Assembly (NCBI GenBank): GCA_041737175.1
Contig: JBGSSF010000004.1
Span: 142,462 to 206,461, forward strand
DNA: 64,000 bases
From: UBA5072 sp041737175
Lineage (GTDB): Bacteria > Bacteroidota > Bacteroidia > Bacteroidales > UBA10428
Direction: 5' to 3'
Both the position numbers and the translations under genes were made by a program. A model generated the notes under the pieces. It was given only the letters and a program-made list of their open reading frames with translations. It searched no databases and was not told the DNA's origin. The number at the start of each line of letters is the position of its first letter. Positions within the stretch are counted from its first letter, which is position 1. Shown here in pieces: positions 1-8,481 of the stretch.

Positions 1-471
1 GGGGTAGGGAAGCCAGGGCCACTTGTCGGTCGAATCAGATAAAGAGCTCTCCAGATATGTATCGGCTTGGTATTTCATATTCTCCAAAATGCTTTTATCC
101 CCCGTATAAGCATATAAAAGCGTCCACGACGACAGGGCCATGTTGATCTGATCACCTCCGAGACCGCGCATATCATGTTCGGGTTTCCAAACCTGGTGGT
201 TCATATAGTATTTGAGACCATTGGAATCGGTTTCCATGTTTTTCCAGAAATTCCATACCAGCATGATGGCAGTATCGTATGAAACTCCCGGGTCGGATGA
301 GTACCAGGGAAGGATGGAAGAATCAGCCTTGTTAACCCGTACAGCGTGATAGCCGATGGTATCACTTAACAGGATGGTATCTTCTATCGTGGTGGTGCGG
401 ATCTGGTTTCGATGGCAGGATAAAATCACCATTCCTGTGATAACGATTAATAACAGAGGAGTCGATCTCAT
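1..471 (-). CDS. Lipoprotein of a probable helical-barrel carbohydrate-active protein (3' end outside window)
   Basis: The frame is open from an ATG at 471 to the left edge (157 codons), so only the N-terminal part is visible. Residues 1-19 form a hydrophobic signal ending in ILSC, a lipobox, so the mature protein is probably a lipid-anchored envelope protein. After a short linker comes an aromatic, helical-looking region (MLVWNFWKN, LKYYMNHQVW, MALSSWTLLYAYTGD). That style is typical of (alpha/alpha)6 barrels in glycoside hydrolases, lyases and sugar epimerases, but the fragment lacks a diagnostic motif and I do not assign a family. It follows the esterase at 504-1682 on the same strand with about 32 bp between them, so the three leftmost minus-strand genes probably form one transcript. 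Confidence 0.6.
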   Translation of the reverse strand, partial: MRSTPLLLIVITGMVILSCHRNQIRTTTIEDTILLSDTIGYHAVRVNKADSSILPWYSSDPGVSYDTAIMLVWNFWKNMETDSNGLKYYMNHQVWKPEHDMRGLGGDQINMALSSWTLLYAYTGDKSILENMKYQADTYLESSLSDSTDKWPWLPYP

Positions 472-503
472 TTTGTTTATTTATAATAGATTAATTAAAC
501 CGT

Positions 504-1682
504 CTACTTAATTTTAAGGTATTTCATGATCTCATCATTGCCTTGCAGGGCATTGGCGGGAATGGGATTATCAGGGGTAAAAACTTTCAGGTCCCCGGAT
601 GGCATGATGGTGATGAAGTTCTCCTCAAAGCCGTAGATGTAAGGAAGTTTTTCAGCTTCGAGTCTCAGATGATGAGCGAAGAAGAGGTAGGCAGCCGCTC
701 TTTTTGAAGGTCCGTAATCATGCATTTCCCCGGGCAGATGAACATTCTCAGCTTTATGTTCTGCATGGTACAAGCCATATACTCTTTGGATATAAGGATA
801 CTCAACACGCGGTGTGTTTCTTGTCCAGTCCCCTCCGTCCGATACCAGCAGCAAAGGCCTTGGAGCACAAAGTGCGGCGATCTCCACATTATTGGTCTGG
901 TGAGTTGCACTTTTATGCACCGGCATTCCGCTTTCGCAAACGCAACCGCCGAAGAAATGTGCGGAAACCTGCACGATAGGGGCTGAAACCTTTATCCGGC
1001 TATCAATTGCGGTTAACATGAAAGTTTGGGTTCCTCCGCCTGAAGCCCCTGTCATACCTATCCTGTCGGCATCCACATCGGGCCGTGACAACAGGTATTC
1101 AAGCACCCTTTTGCTGTTCCAGGTTTGAAGCAACAGGGCAATCGGGATATCATGCGTCACCTGGTGCGATTCACCGAAGCCTGCCATATCATAGGCGAAA
1201 ACAACGGCGCCCATGCGAGCCAGGGATGCACACAGGATCTGCGTCTCAGGATACATGCGTCCATCAGTCCAGTGACCATGGGCACAAAGAATCGCTGCTG
1301 TCTTTTTCGTTTCTCCGGTTGGCCTGTATATATTGCCTGTTATGTAAAAACCCGGAAAACTTTCAATGGCTATGTTTTCAACAATATATCCGTCCAGCGT
1401 CATGGTGTTTCTAATTACCGGATTGAAAGTTCCCCGGATATCCGGCATTTTATCCAGTTGCATGCCTTTGATGATGCCCTGTCTTATGATGTCTGCACGT
1501 TTTTCCCAGGATGCAACATCGTTCCATGTCATGGTGAACTGTTTCATCATCCGATTGGCTTCATCCTCGGTCCAGTAATATCCCCGGCAAAGCATATTTT
1601 CGGTCTGCTGCGGGAATCCCTCCTGCTTTTGAACCAAAAGTCCCAAAAGCAGGATGCTTGATTTTAACAGGAAGGTTTTCAT
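504..1682 (-). CDS. Secreted alpha/beta-hydrolase, acetyl-xylan-esterase-like
   Basis: This 392-residue protein starts with a signal peptide (about residues 1-24) and is predicted to act in the periplasm or on the surface. The core is an alpha/beta-hydrolase: the oxyanion region is AHGHW (about 134-138), the nucleophile elbow is GASGGG with Ser214, the acid is in the SDGGD segment (Asp282 or Asp285), and the base is His321 in GEMHDYG. The late APRPLL strand before the acid is typical of the dienelactone-hydrolase and acetyl-xylan-esterase group. In a locus of glycosidases a role in removing acyl groups from plant polysaccharide is likely, but the substrate is inferred. It lies between a deacetylase and a lipoprotein on the same strand with gaps of 21-32 bp. 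Confidence 0.75.
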   Translation of the reverse strand: MKTFLLKSSILLLGLLVQKQEGFPQQTENMLCRGYYWTEDEANRMMKQFTMTWNDVASWEKRADIIRQGIIKGMQLDKMPDIRGTFNPVIRNTMTLDGYIVENIAIESFPGFYITGNIYRPTGETKKTAAILCAHGHWTDGRMYPETQILCASLARMGAVVFAYDMAGFGESHQVTHDIPIALLLQTWNSKRVLEYLLSRPDVDADRIGMTGASGGGTQTFMLTAIDSRIKVSAPIVQVSAHFFGGCVCESGMPVHKSATHQTNNVEIAALCAPRPLLLVSDGGDWTRNTPRVEYPYIQRVYGLYHAEHKAENVHLPGEMHDYGPSKRAAAYLFFAHHLRLEAEKLPYIYGFEENFITIMPSGDLKVFTPDNPIPANALQGNDEIMKYLKIK

Positions 1683-1703
1683 AAGGGTAGGTTTGTGCAG
1701 GAT

Positions 1704-2564
1704 TTATTTTGCACTTTTATAACTGACCAGTTTGATGTTACGGGATTTGATGCAATTTTTCACCTCCTGACTGGTAAAAACCCTGGTGACGGCGTCCCGG
1801 TCAGATGCAACATTCTCATAGCCCTTGTGCCATATTGCCTGCATTTCAGGAGTATTCATACCCGGATGATCAATAAACCAATACCTTCCCGGTTGTAGTT
1901 TTTCCAAAGCAGTGATCGTTGCTTTTATCCTTTGCTCTGCCGTGGTATCATTCCTGTTCCAGAAAGGTATGTATTTATAGCCCATTTCATCAATATTGAT
2001 ATCCAGATTGTATTCAACTGCCAGTTTTTCTACAAGGGTGGCGATTTCGGGAGCGCAACCCTCACAGCCCATGTGGCAATTCAGGTGACTGACGTGCGGG
2101 ACGTGTTTCTTAGCCATTTCAATCTGGGCACGGAATTCTCTTTCAATTTCCTCAATTTTCCAGGGAGCATCTTTCAGAGATGTTCCTGTCGGAAAATCGG
2201 TTCGCGGCCAGATGGTCGGGTAAAAGTAACCGTCCATATCCACAAGACTCGGGCAGCTGGTTAGGGGCCTCCATTTAATGTCATTCCATTCACTTGTCAC
2301 TACCAGGTGTACGCCTACATCAAGCCCGGGATTTTCATTAAGCAACCTTACGGCTTCCGGGTACCAGGGACCGGGAACCATGAGTTCCACAGATTGCATG
2401 ATTCCGTTCCTGTAGGATTCAATACATGCCACGTTGGCGGCATGGGAAGATCCGATATCATCGCCCCGTATGAGCAGGATGATGCCGGAATCGGTTTGTG
2501 ACATGATTTTGCCAGAAGAAAAAAGAAGTGCAACTATTCCTAACAATAATCGGACAGGTTTCAT
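1704..2564 (-). CDS. ChbG/YdjC-like carbohydrate deacetylase, exported
   Basis: This 286-residue protein has a signal peptide (about 1-22) followed by a single ChbG/YdjC-type domain. Visible hallmarks are RGDDIGSSH (Asp35, Asp36, His41), GVHL (His86) and the paired histidines in SHLNCHMGC (His160, His164), which fit the metal-binding site of this NodB-like fold. Family members remove acetyl groups from oligosaccharides such as chitobiose; most are cytoplasmic, while this one appears exported. A CGC-rich segment (CHMGCEGC) beside the metal histidines is unusual and could add metal or redox chemistry. It is the first gene of the leftmost minus-strand cluster. A TACATTTG box about 72 bp upstream could be its -7 promoter element. 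Confidence 0.75.
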   Translation of the reverse strand: MKPVRLLLGIVALLFSSGKIMSQTDSGIILLIRGDDIGSSHAANVACIESYRNGIMQSVELMVPGPWYPEAVRLLNENPGLDVGVHLVVTSEWNDIKWRPLTSCPSLVDMDGYFYPTIWPRTDFPTGTSLKDAPWKIEEIEREFRAQIEMAKKHVPHVSHLNCHMGCEGCAPEIATLVEKLAVEYNLDINIDEMGYKYIPFWNRNDTTAEQRIKATITALEKLQPGRYWFIDHPGMNTPEMQAIWHKGYENVASDRDAVTRVFTSQEVKNCIKSRNIKLVSYKSAK

Positions 2565-2635
2565 AAAATCGATTTTGTGGATTTATTTTATTTTGTAGCA
2601 GGTTTAACTTATATTTATAAAAGGGTTTCTATTCA

Positions 2636-2643
2636 CAAATGTA
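2636..2643 (-). promoter_or_regulatory. Candidate -7 box (TACATTTG) for the leftmost minus-strand cluster
   Basis: On the minus strand the bases read TACATTTG, a perfect match to the Bacteroidota -7 consensus TAnnTTTG, 72 bp before the deacetylase ATG. I see no good TTTG -33 element 19-21 bp upstream, so this is only a candidate. Confidence 0.3.
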
Positions 2644-2714
2644 ATACAAGGGAACCGGAATTGCCAGAATAGACGGCAGATAACCATTTGAATTTATAAC
2701 TTTATTGATGCGCG

Positions 2715-2813
2715 ATGATTAATAGAACAGGGATAATTATCATCCTCATGATGATCGTCAATGCATTGCCGGCCATTACCGTTGAACAATACTCTGTTTT
2801 TGAAACCAAATAA
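2715..2813 (+). pseudogene. 5' stub of a DUF5060-type glycosidase gene
   Basis: A 32-codon frame encodes a signal peptide followed by ITVEQYSVFETK and a stop. The intact glycosidase at 5746 reads TIEQYSVFEVTLKG at the same distance from its start, so this is the preserved first exon-like piece of a paralogue whose remainder (about 460 codons) is gone. A 23-base stretch at 2862-2884 is identical to one just 3' of the intact paralogue (7324-7346). This suggests that the original gene body was deleted while both flanks stayed. A functional 32-residue peptide is unlikely. Confidence 0.6.
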
Positions 2814-2861
2814 AGTGATGAAGACCCTGGTCTGAAACAAGCTTTTCGATCAGTGATTTCC

Positions 2862-2884
2862 AATTCATTTACTATCTTAGAATG
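2862..2884 (+). repeat. 23-base direct repeat, copy 1
   Basis: These 23 bases are identical to 7324-7346, about 4.46 kb away in the same orientation. Copy 1 lies after the DUF5060 stub and 39 bp before the nucleoside-hydrolase stub. Copy 2 lies after the intact DUF5060 gene and 82 bp before the RraA-like gene. Each may be a relic of a duplicated 3' flank. Each may instead be a shared promoter element, because the core reads TTTACTATCTTAG, close to a TAnnTTTG box. Confidence 0.6.
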
Positions 2885-2923
2885 TTTAATTAATTCTTTG
2901 TTGTCGCATTAATTTTCATCAGA

Positions 2924-3130
2924 ATGGTCAATCAAAAACAACTATCCATCGAAAAGATCAGTTCGATAATCCTTTGGCTGGTTTTGACAATGAGCGGTAT
3001 TTTCGCCCAGAAACAGCCGGTCTGGCTCGATGCCGATTCCGGGAATAAAATGGGTGCCGGGGAAGGCAATCCAAGCGCACCGGGCAGTGAAAAGATCAAA
3101 CTGGTTCATTCGGCCTTCCGAAATGAGTGA
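2924..3130 (+). pseudogene. 5' stub of a nucleoside-hydrolase-like gene
   Basis: The 68-codon frame begins with a signal-peptide-like segment (ISSIILWLVLTMSGIFAQ) and then reads QKQPVWLDADSGNKMGAG. In inosine-uridine-preferring nucleoside hydrolases the N-terminal calcium site is DxDxGNExDD. Here the stretch LDADSGNKM is intact, but the Asp-Asp that should follow is replaced by Gly-Ala-Gly, and the rest of the roughly 300-residue fold is missing. The tail after residue 45 looks like out-of-frame sequence. I read it as a decayed exported nucleoside hydrolase. The stop falls at the start of the beta-mannosidase region. Confidence 0.5.
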
Positions 3131-3156
3131 TTTTTGTGTACCAAAATAAATCAACT

Positions 3157-5724
3157 ATGATGAGGTCAACTATTGTATCCCTGATCGTTGTAACAGTATT
3201 TCTGAGTGGTTGTTCCCGTCACCGGGCAGTTATAAACGAGGTTGTCACAAGCGACTGGAAATTCAGGAAAGCGGGGGATACAGCCTGGCTGCCTGCCACT
3301 GTTCCGGGATGTGTGCACACTGATCTGATTGATAATAAGATCATCCCGGATCCTTTTTTCAGGAAGAACGAAAGGAAATTGAAGTGGGTCGAGGAATGCG
3401 ACTGGGAGTACAGCACGACTCTAATTATCAGTAACGAGCTGGCTGCTTATGATCACATCGAATTGAAGTTCGATGGAATTGATACCTACGCTGATGTATT
3501 CCTGAACGATTCCCTCCTGTTCAGGGCAGATAATATGTTTATAGGCTGGACGGTACCTGTGAAGGATTTAATTAAAAGGGGTGAAAATTCACTGCGCATC
3601 TACTTCCATTCCGCAGTAAGGGTGGGATTGGAAAAATTACGAAAGGTTCCCTACACGCTCATGGCAGCTAACGAACTAGCCCCGGAAAATGAAAGAACCA
3701 ATGTTTACACCCGTAAGGCACCTTTTCATTATGGATGGGACTGGGGACCGCGCCTGGTCACATGCGGTGTTTGGAAACCCATTAAAATAGAAGCCTGGAA
3801 TACAATCAAAATAGATGATCTGTATGTAAAACCTGTCAAGATAAACTCAGAAGAAGCTTCCTACAAGGCTGTAGTTGAACTTGTTTCCGATGAAGTATCA
3901 CAAATTGGCTTCGAGGTTTGGGTGGATAGCAAAAAGCTTGATTCCAGGACAGAACCAACGATTCAACAAGGAAAAACAATTTACGGAATTGATTTTGCCA
4001 TTGAAAAGCCTGAACTCTGGTGGACCAACGGACTTGGGGGACAAAAGCTGTATCAGGTAGAGGTTCGGATGTTACTTGGAAATAAAATAGTCCAGACCGT
4101 TTCGAAGCGCATCGGGGTTCGAACCCTGGAACTGATACAGGAAAAAGACTCTGTGGGTAACAGTTTTATGTTCAGATTAAATGGTATTCCTGTTTTTATG
4201 AAAGGAGCCAATTACATTCCTTCGGATATTTTCACCACACGAAACACGCTGGACAACTACAAACGGGTTGTCAGGGACGCGGTGGATGCCAATATGAATA
4301 TGCTTCGCGTTTGGGGTGGGGGTGTCTATGAAAACAATGAATTGTACGATCTTTTTGATGAGCATGGAATCCTTGCCTGGAATGATTTCATGTTCGCCTG
4401 CAATGTGCAGCCTGTTGATTCGTTGCATCTGGATAATATCCGGAAGGAAGCGGATTACAATGTAAAGCGACTCAGAAACCATCCTTCGGTTGCCTTGTGG
4501 TGCGGCAACAATGAAAACCTAACGGCCTGGTACACCTGGAATTGGAAAGACAGGTATCCCAAAGGATTTTCCGATTCATTGTGGCAGGGATACGAAAAGA
4601 TCTATTATGAAATTTTGCCCGGGGCTGTAAGACGGTACCACTCGGAAGTCAGTTACTGGCCTTCGTCACCCCAGTCTGTGGGTAATATACTGGCCGACAG
4701 AAAATCCGGCGATGAACACGACTGGACGGTGTGGTTCGCCGAGGCACCGTTTTCCCGGTATGCTGAGAATTTACCCCGATTTGTTAGTGAATACGGCATG
4801 CAGTCTTTTCCCGAGATGAAGACCATCCGTGCATTTGCGAATGACAGCGATCTGACATACCGTTCAGCGGTGATGGAACATCGTCAACGAAGTAATCTCA
4901 ACTGGATCGGACCCGGTGTGAACGGAAATGAAATGATACTGCGCTATATTAAGAAGTATTACAGGGAGCCAAAGGATTTCAGTTCCTTTGTTTATCTCAG
5001 CCAGGTCATGCAGGCTGAGGCATTTCGTTCCGCCATCGAAGCCCATCGTCGAAACATGCCCTGGTGCATGGGTTCACTTTACTGGCAGATCAATGACTGC
5101 TGGCCAACCATGTCATGGGCCAGCGTGGACTATTTTGGCCGGTGGAAAGCATCACATTACTTTGTAAAAAATGCCTATGAGCCAATTCTTGTTGTGCCTT
5201 ATGCCGCGGGAGATAGGGTATCCGTTGCTGTGGTTAGCGATAAACAAACGAATGAAAATGCAAAGCTCGTAGTGACGCTGTATGACTTTACCGGGATGGA
5301 ATTGTGGAAGGAAGAAACCGATGTCCTGGTTAAGGCCAACACGAGTCAAATTTGCTATTCAGTGCCTCAAAGCAATCTTACCGGTCGGGGCAAAGCAGAA
5401 AACCTGGTGCTGGAGACCAGGTTAGTCATCCAGGGTCAACCGGATACCGAAAATCTGTACTATTTCGGCGATTGTAAAGAGCTGGAGTTGGGAAGGCCGG
5501 CTATTGAACGCACAGTTGTAAAGAAGAATTCCGGTAGGTTTGAAATAACATTTCGTTCGGACAAGCTGGCGAAAAATGTTGGAATTACGACTGAGGCAGA
5601 TGGAACCTTTTCGGACAATTATTTTGATATGCTCCCCGGCAGAGATTATAAAGTAATTTTTACCGGTGATGTTGAACTATCGGAAGACCAATTGATTGTC
5701 CAATGTGTGAATGAATCATTCTAA
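3157..5724 (+). CDS. GH2 beta-mannosidase, lipoprotein
   Basis: I start the gene at the ATG pair at 3157/3160, which gives a clean lipoprotein signal (MMRSTIVSLIV then LSGC); the frame is open slightly further upstream. The mature protein has the GH2 layout: jelly-roll sugar-binding domain, immunoglobulin-like domain, TIM barrel, and C-terminal beta domains. Beta-mannosidase hallmarks are MLRVWGGGVYE, the acid/base in WCGNNE (Glu453 counted from 3157) and the nucleophile in FVSEYGMQSFP (Glu545). Length (855 aa) is normal for the family. The enzyme should remove terminal beta-mannose from oligosaccharides in the periplasm. It is followed 21 bp later by a DUF5060-type glycosidase, and the two are probably co-transcribed. 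Confidence 0.88.
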   Translation: MMRSTIVSLIVVTVFLSGCSRHRAVINEVVTSDWKFRKAGDTAWLPATVPGCVHTDLIDNKIIPDPFFRKNERKLKWVEECDWEYSTTLIISNELAAYDHIELKFDGIDTYADVFLNDSLLFRADNMFIGWTVPVKDLIKRGENSLRIYFHSAVRVGLEKLRKVPYTLMAANELAPENERTNVYTRKAPFHYGWDWGPRLVTCGVWKPIKIEAWNTIKIDDLYVKPVKINSEEASYKAVVELVSDEVSQIGFEVWVDSKKLDSRTEPTIQQGKTIYGIDFAIEKPELWWTNGLGGQKLYQVEVRMLLGNKIVQTVSKRIGVRTLELIQEKDSVGNSFMFRLNGIPVFMKGANYIPSDIFTTRNTLDNYKRVVRDAVDANMNMLRVWGGGVYENNELYDLFDEHGILAWNDFMFACNVQPVDSLHLDNIRKEADYNVKRLRNHPSVALWCGNNENLTAWYTWNWKDRYPKGFSDSLWQGYEKIYYEILPGAVRRYHSEVSYWPSSPQSVGNILADRKSGDEHDWTVWFAEAPFSRYAENLPRFVSEYGMQSFPEMKTIRAFANDSDLTYRSAVMEHRQRSNLNWIGPGVNGNEMILRYIKKYYREPKDFSSFVYLSQVMQAEAFRSAIEAHRRNMPWCMGSLYWQINDCWPTMSWASVDYFGRWKASHYFVKNAYEPILVVPYAAGDRVSVAVVSDKQTNENAKLVVTLYDFTGMELWKEETDVLVKANTSQICYSVPQSNLTGRGKAENLVLETRLVIQGQPDTENLYYFGDCKELELGRPAIERTVVKKNSGRFEITFRSDKLAKNVGITTEADGTFSDNYFDMLPGRDYKVIFTGDVELSEDQLIVQCVNESF

Positions 5725-5745
5725 TCGAGCAGCTAAAAAAATGAT

Positions 5746-7242
5746 ATGAAAAGAATAGTACCATTGACCTTTATTATTTTGGTATCGGCCAGTATTGCGG
5801 CTTCAACCATTGAACAATATTCAGTTTTTGAGGTGACATTGAAAGGTCCGTCAACAGGTAATCCATTTAAAGAGGTTCAATTGACCGCTGAGTTTAAGTT
5901 TATGAACAAAACCTATGTTTGTGAGGGATTTTACGACGGAGATGGTATTTATAAAATACGGTTCATGCCCGATGGACCCGGTGTATGGACCTACACAACA
6001 ACAAGCAGCAACAGGGAACTCGACTCAAAAAGCGGGACTTTTACCTGCATCCGGCATACCGCGGATAACCACGGACCGGTGAAAGTCCGCAACACCTTTG
6101 ATTTTGGCTATGCCGACGGAACGCCTTTTTACCCGGTGGGTACAACCTGTTATGCCTGGGTGCATCAGCCTGATGAATTGGTGCAGCAGACTCTTGCTTC
6201 GCTGGCAGCAACGAAATTCAATAAGATCCGCATGACCGTAATGCCCAAAAATTACGATGTATACATCAACAATGAACCTCCCTTTTATCCTTTCGAAGGA
6301 TCGAAAGAAACGGGGTGGGATTTTTCAAGACCCAACCCGGCTTTTTTCAGGAATTTTGAGAATAAAATAATTGATTTGCAGAAACTTGGAATTGAAGCGG
6401 ATGTTATACTTTTTCATCCGTATGATTGGGGGAAATGGAACCTGGATAAAATGAATTCCGATCAGGCGGTCTTTTACCTGCGTTACCTGATGGCACGCAT
6501 TGCAGCCTATCGCAATGTATGGTGGTCGATGGCCAATGAATACGATATCATGCGAAAGACCGATGAAGAATGGGAAACTTATTTCCGGGTTATTCAGACC
6601 TATGATCCATACTCTCATTTGTGCAGTATCCATAATGGTATGGCCTGGTATAACCATTCCAAACCATGGATCAGTCATTTAAGCATTCAAACTGCTTATT
6701 TACAAGATATTCAGGATTGGAGGGAGTTGTACAATAAACCTGTAATCATTGATGAATGTGTGTATGAGGGCGATATCCCCAACGACTGGGGAAATCTTAC
6801 CCCGGAGGAGATGGTCAACCGTTTCTGGATATCCTGGTGCCGGGGTGCCTATTGTACTCATGGAGAAACCTATCTGCATCCGGAAAATATACTCTGGTGG
6901 TCAAAGGGAGGGAGACTTTATGGAAAAAGTCCCGGAAGGATTGCTTTTCTGCATCAAATCATGACCGAAACACCCACCGAAGGTGTCTACCCGCATCACA
7001 GTATTTGGAACAAGGAAACCTACCTGATCAAGGACAATGAATTCTATCTCCATTATTATGGAAATAGCCAGCAGGCAAAGGCAAGAATATCTCTGCCAAA
7101 GGATATTACATTCTCATTGGAGATCATTGATGCGTGGAACATGACCATAACTCCGGTAGCGGGGAAGTTCAGCGGAATGGCCGAAATTCCGCTGCCCGGG
7201 AGGCCCTATATGGCTGTAAGGGCCCGGTCAATCACGAAGTAA
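5746..7242 (+). CDS. Secreted DUF5060 / apiosidase-like glycoside hydrolase (paralogue 1)
   Basis: This 498-residue protein has a signal peptide (1-20), an N-terminal DUF5060 beta-sandwich (about 22-105, with YSVFEVTLKG, GFYDGDGIYKIRFMP and GVWTY), a TIM barrel of the apiosidase-like group (about 115-420) and a small C-terminal DUF5605-like beta domain (IIDAWNMTITP to RPYMAVR). The likely catalytic acids are Glu265 in SMANEYD and Glu337 in IIDEC. DUF5060 proteins sit next to GH140-like apiosidases in sequence space, but only some are tested, so substrate specificity is uncertain. It is a close paralogue of the protein at 11045 and of the stub at 2715. The 186 bp after it contain the second copy of the 23-base repeat. 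Confidence 0.78.
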   Translation: MKRIVPLTFIILVSASIAASTIEQYSVFEVTLKGPSTGNPFKEVQLTAEFKFMNKTYVCEGFYDGDGIYKIRFMPDGPGVWTYTTTSSNRELDSKSGTFTCIRHTADNHGPVKVRNTFDFGYADGTPFYPVGTTCYAWVHQPDELVQQTLASLAATKFNKIRMTVMPKNYDVYINNEPPFYPFEGSKETGWDFSRPNPAFFRNFENKIIDLQKLGIEADVILFHPYDWGKWNLDKMNSDQAVFYLRYLMARIAAYRNVWWSMANEYDIMRKTDEEWETYFRVIQTYDPYSHLCSIHNGMAWYNHSKPWISHLSIQTAYLQDIQDWRELYNKPVIIDECVYEGDIPNDWGNLTPEEMVNRFWISWCRGAYCTHGETYLHPENILWWSKGGRLYGKSPGRIAFLHQIMTETPTEGVYPHHSIWNKETYLIKDNEFYLHYYGNSQQAKARISLPKDITFSLEIIDAWNMTITPVAGKFSGMAEIPLPGRPYMAVRARSITK

Positions 7243-7323
7243 AGCCAGGATATATGGGCAAGCAATAAAAAACGTCCACTAAAAGAACAGGGCGATCGCC
7301 GAAATAAATGTGGCTGCAACACT

Positions 7324-7346
7324 AATTCATTTACTATCTTAGAATG
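7324..7346 (+). repeat. 23-base direct repeat, copy 2
   Basis: Identical to 2862-2884 over 23 bases, with no identity beyond either end that I can see. It lies between the intact DUF5060 gene and the RraA-like gene. Confidence 0.6.
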
Positions 7347-7428
7347 GCTCATGACGTGCCATGGTCTGGGATGGGACTTGTACAGGATTCATTGCAGAGA
7401 TTAATTATAAACAATAAAATTCAATCCT

Positions 7429-8298
7429 ATGAAAAAAGTGAGTATGCTGTTTACAATGTTATTGGTATTTAGCCTAATTTCTTCAGCCCAGAACCAACCT
7501 GCTGTTTCGGATGAAGTATTGCTGGATCTGTATCGTGGTGCTAGGGTTACCGATGTTGTTGATGCCCTGGTTACGTGTGGGTATATGGATGTAGGTGTAA
7601 TGGAACCGGAAATTGCACCACTCTGGCGCGATGTTAAGGATATGAGCCACCGGTTTGCAGGTATTGCTGTGACAGTGCGTTATGGCCCGACAAACAAGCC
7701 AATGCATCCGGGTGCCGATCTTACCAAACCTGAAAATTATAATTTTTACAGACAATGGCGGGGAATGTGGTATTCGCAGCTTTCAACAGAGCCGTTTCAG
7801 GAATTTATTAAAACCGGGACGGTAATCGTAATGGATAACCAGGATGACAACGATGCCGGATCAACAGGTTCGAAAAACATTATGGAATGGAAGAAAAAAG
7901 GAGCTGTTGGGTTGGTAACGGTAGGCGGAATAAGGGATATTGACGAGATAATCCGGCAGAAAAACCCGGTTTATACCAACTATAATAAACGTGGACGTGG
8001 TGAACGGATAGGAAGGAATGAGGTGATTGATGTGCAGAGACCTGTGGTAGTGGGCGGTGTACTTGTCAATCCGGGTGATGTGATTGTTGCCGATTCAGAC
8101 GGCGTTGTAGTGGTTCCACGCGGAGTTGCTGCAAGGGTAGGGCAAATTGCCTATATGGAATTGGTAGATGACATTCCAGGCCGTCAGAAATTCTACGACA
8201 GCCTCGGGATGGAGTACGACGATTCGGTTAAAAATCGCGAAGAACCTGCAAAGTTTTTTAAACGACTGGGACTGCCCGAAGACCCTAACCGTCCTTAA
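7429..8298 (+). CDS. Exported RraA-like (HMG-aldolase / demethylmenaquinone-methyltransferase-like) protein
   Basis: This 289-residue protein has a signal peptide ending near SSAQ (about 1-20) and then one RraA-like domain. Family hallmarks include TDVVDAL near the start, VTVGGIRD in the middle and GDVIVADSDGVVVVP near the end, which carry the divalent-metal and substrate residues of class II 4-hydroxy-4-methyl-2-oxoglutarate aldolases. Canonical RraA and aldolase members are cytoplasmic, so the clear export signal is notable. Exported copies recur near carbohydrate genes in Bacteroidota, but the reaction is unknown. It shares strand with the DeoR operon but is separated from it by 183 bp that hold an operator-like region, so it probably belongs to the upstream glycosidase transcript. 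Confidence 0.75.
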   Translation: MKKVSMLFTMLLVFSLISSAQNQPAVSDEVLLDLYRGARVTDVVDALVTCGYMDVGVMEPEIAPLWRDVKDMSHRFAGIAVTVRYGPTNKPMHPGADLTKPENYNFYRQWRGMWYSQLSTEPFQEFIKTGTVIVMDNQDDNDAGSTGSKNIMEWKKKGAVGLVTVGGIRDIDEIIRQKNPVYTNYNKRGRGERIGRNEVIDVQRPVVVGGVLVNPGDVIVADSDGVVVVPRGVAARVGQIAYMELVDDIPGRQKFYDSLGMEYDDSVKNREEPAKFFKRLGLPEDPNRP

Positions 8299-8427
8299 CC
8301 AAACGTTTTCATCCGATAAAGCCAAACCATCGGCCCTGACCCTTTCAAATGCATTATCAGGCAGTGGTCCGGTTAATTTGTATGAACATGCCAACAAATA
8401 GCTTTTGTTTTTTTTGTTATTTCTATA

Positions 8428-8463
8428 AATTTCGATATTTTCGTAAAACGAAATTAATCGAAG
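8428..8463 (+). promoter_or_regulatory. TTTCG-rich operator and promoter in front of the DeoR-family gene
   Basis: Four TTTCG-like half sites lie within 36 bp: TTTCG at 8430 and 8439, CGAAA at 8449 and TCGAA at 8458. The first and third form an AATTTCG/CGAAATT inverted repeat around a 14-base centre. TTTCG-type half sites are what several DeoR-family regulators bind. A TTTG at 8404-8407 followed after 18 bp by TAAATTTC resembles a -33/-7 promoter, and the first half site overlaps its -7 box. Autorepression of the following regulator is the simple reading, but it is inferred. Confidence 0.5.
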
Positions 8464-8481
8464 TATAAAACAAATAACATT

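Noticed and set aside
8299..8401. Open frame after the RraA gene ending in ALSGSGPVNLYEHANK
   Set aside because: It is in a different phase from RraA, has no start of its own in the gap, and shows no recognisable family; a remnant is possible but unsupported.
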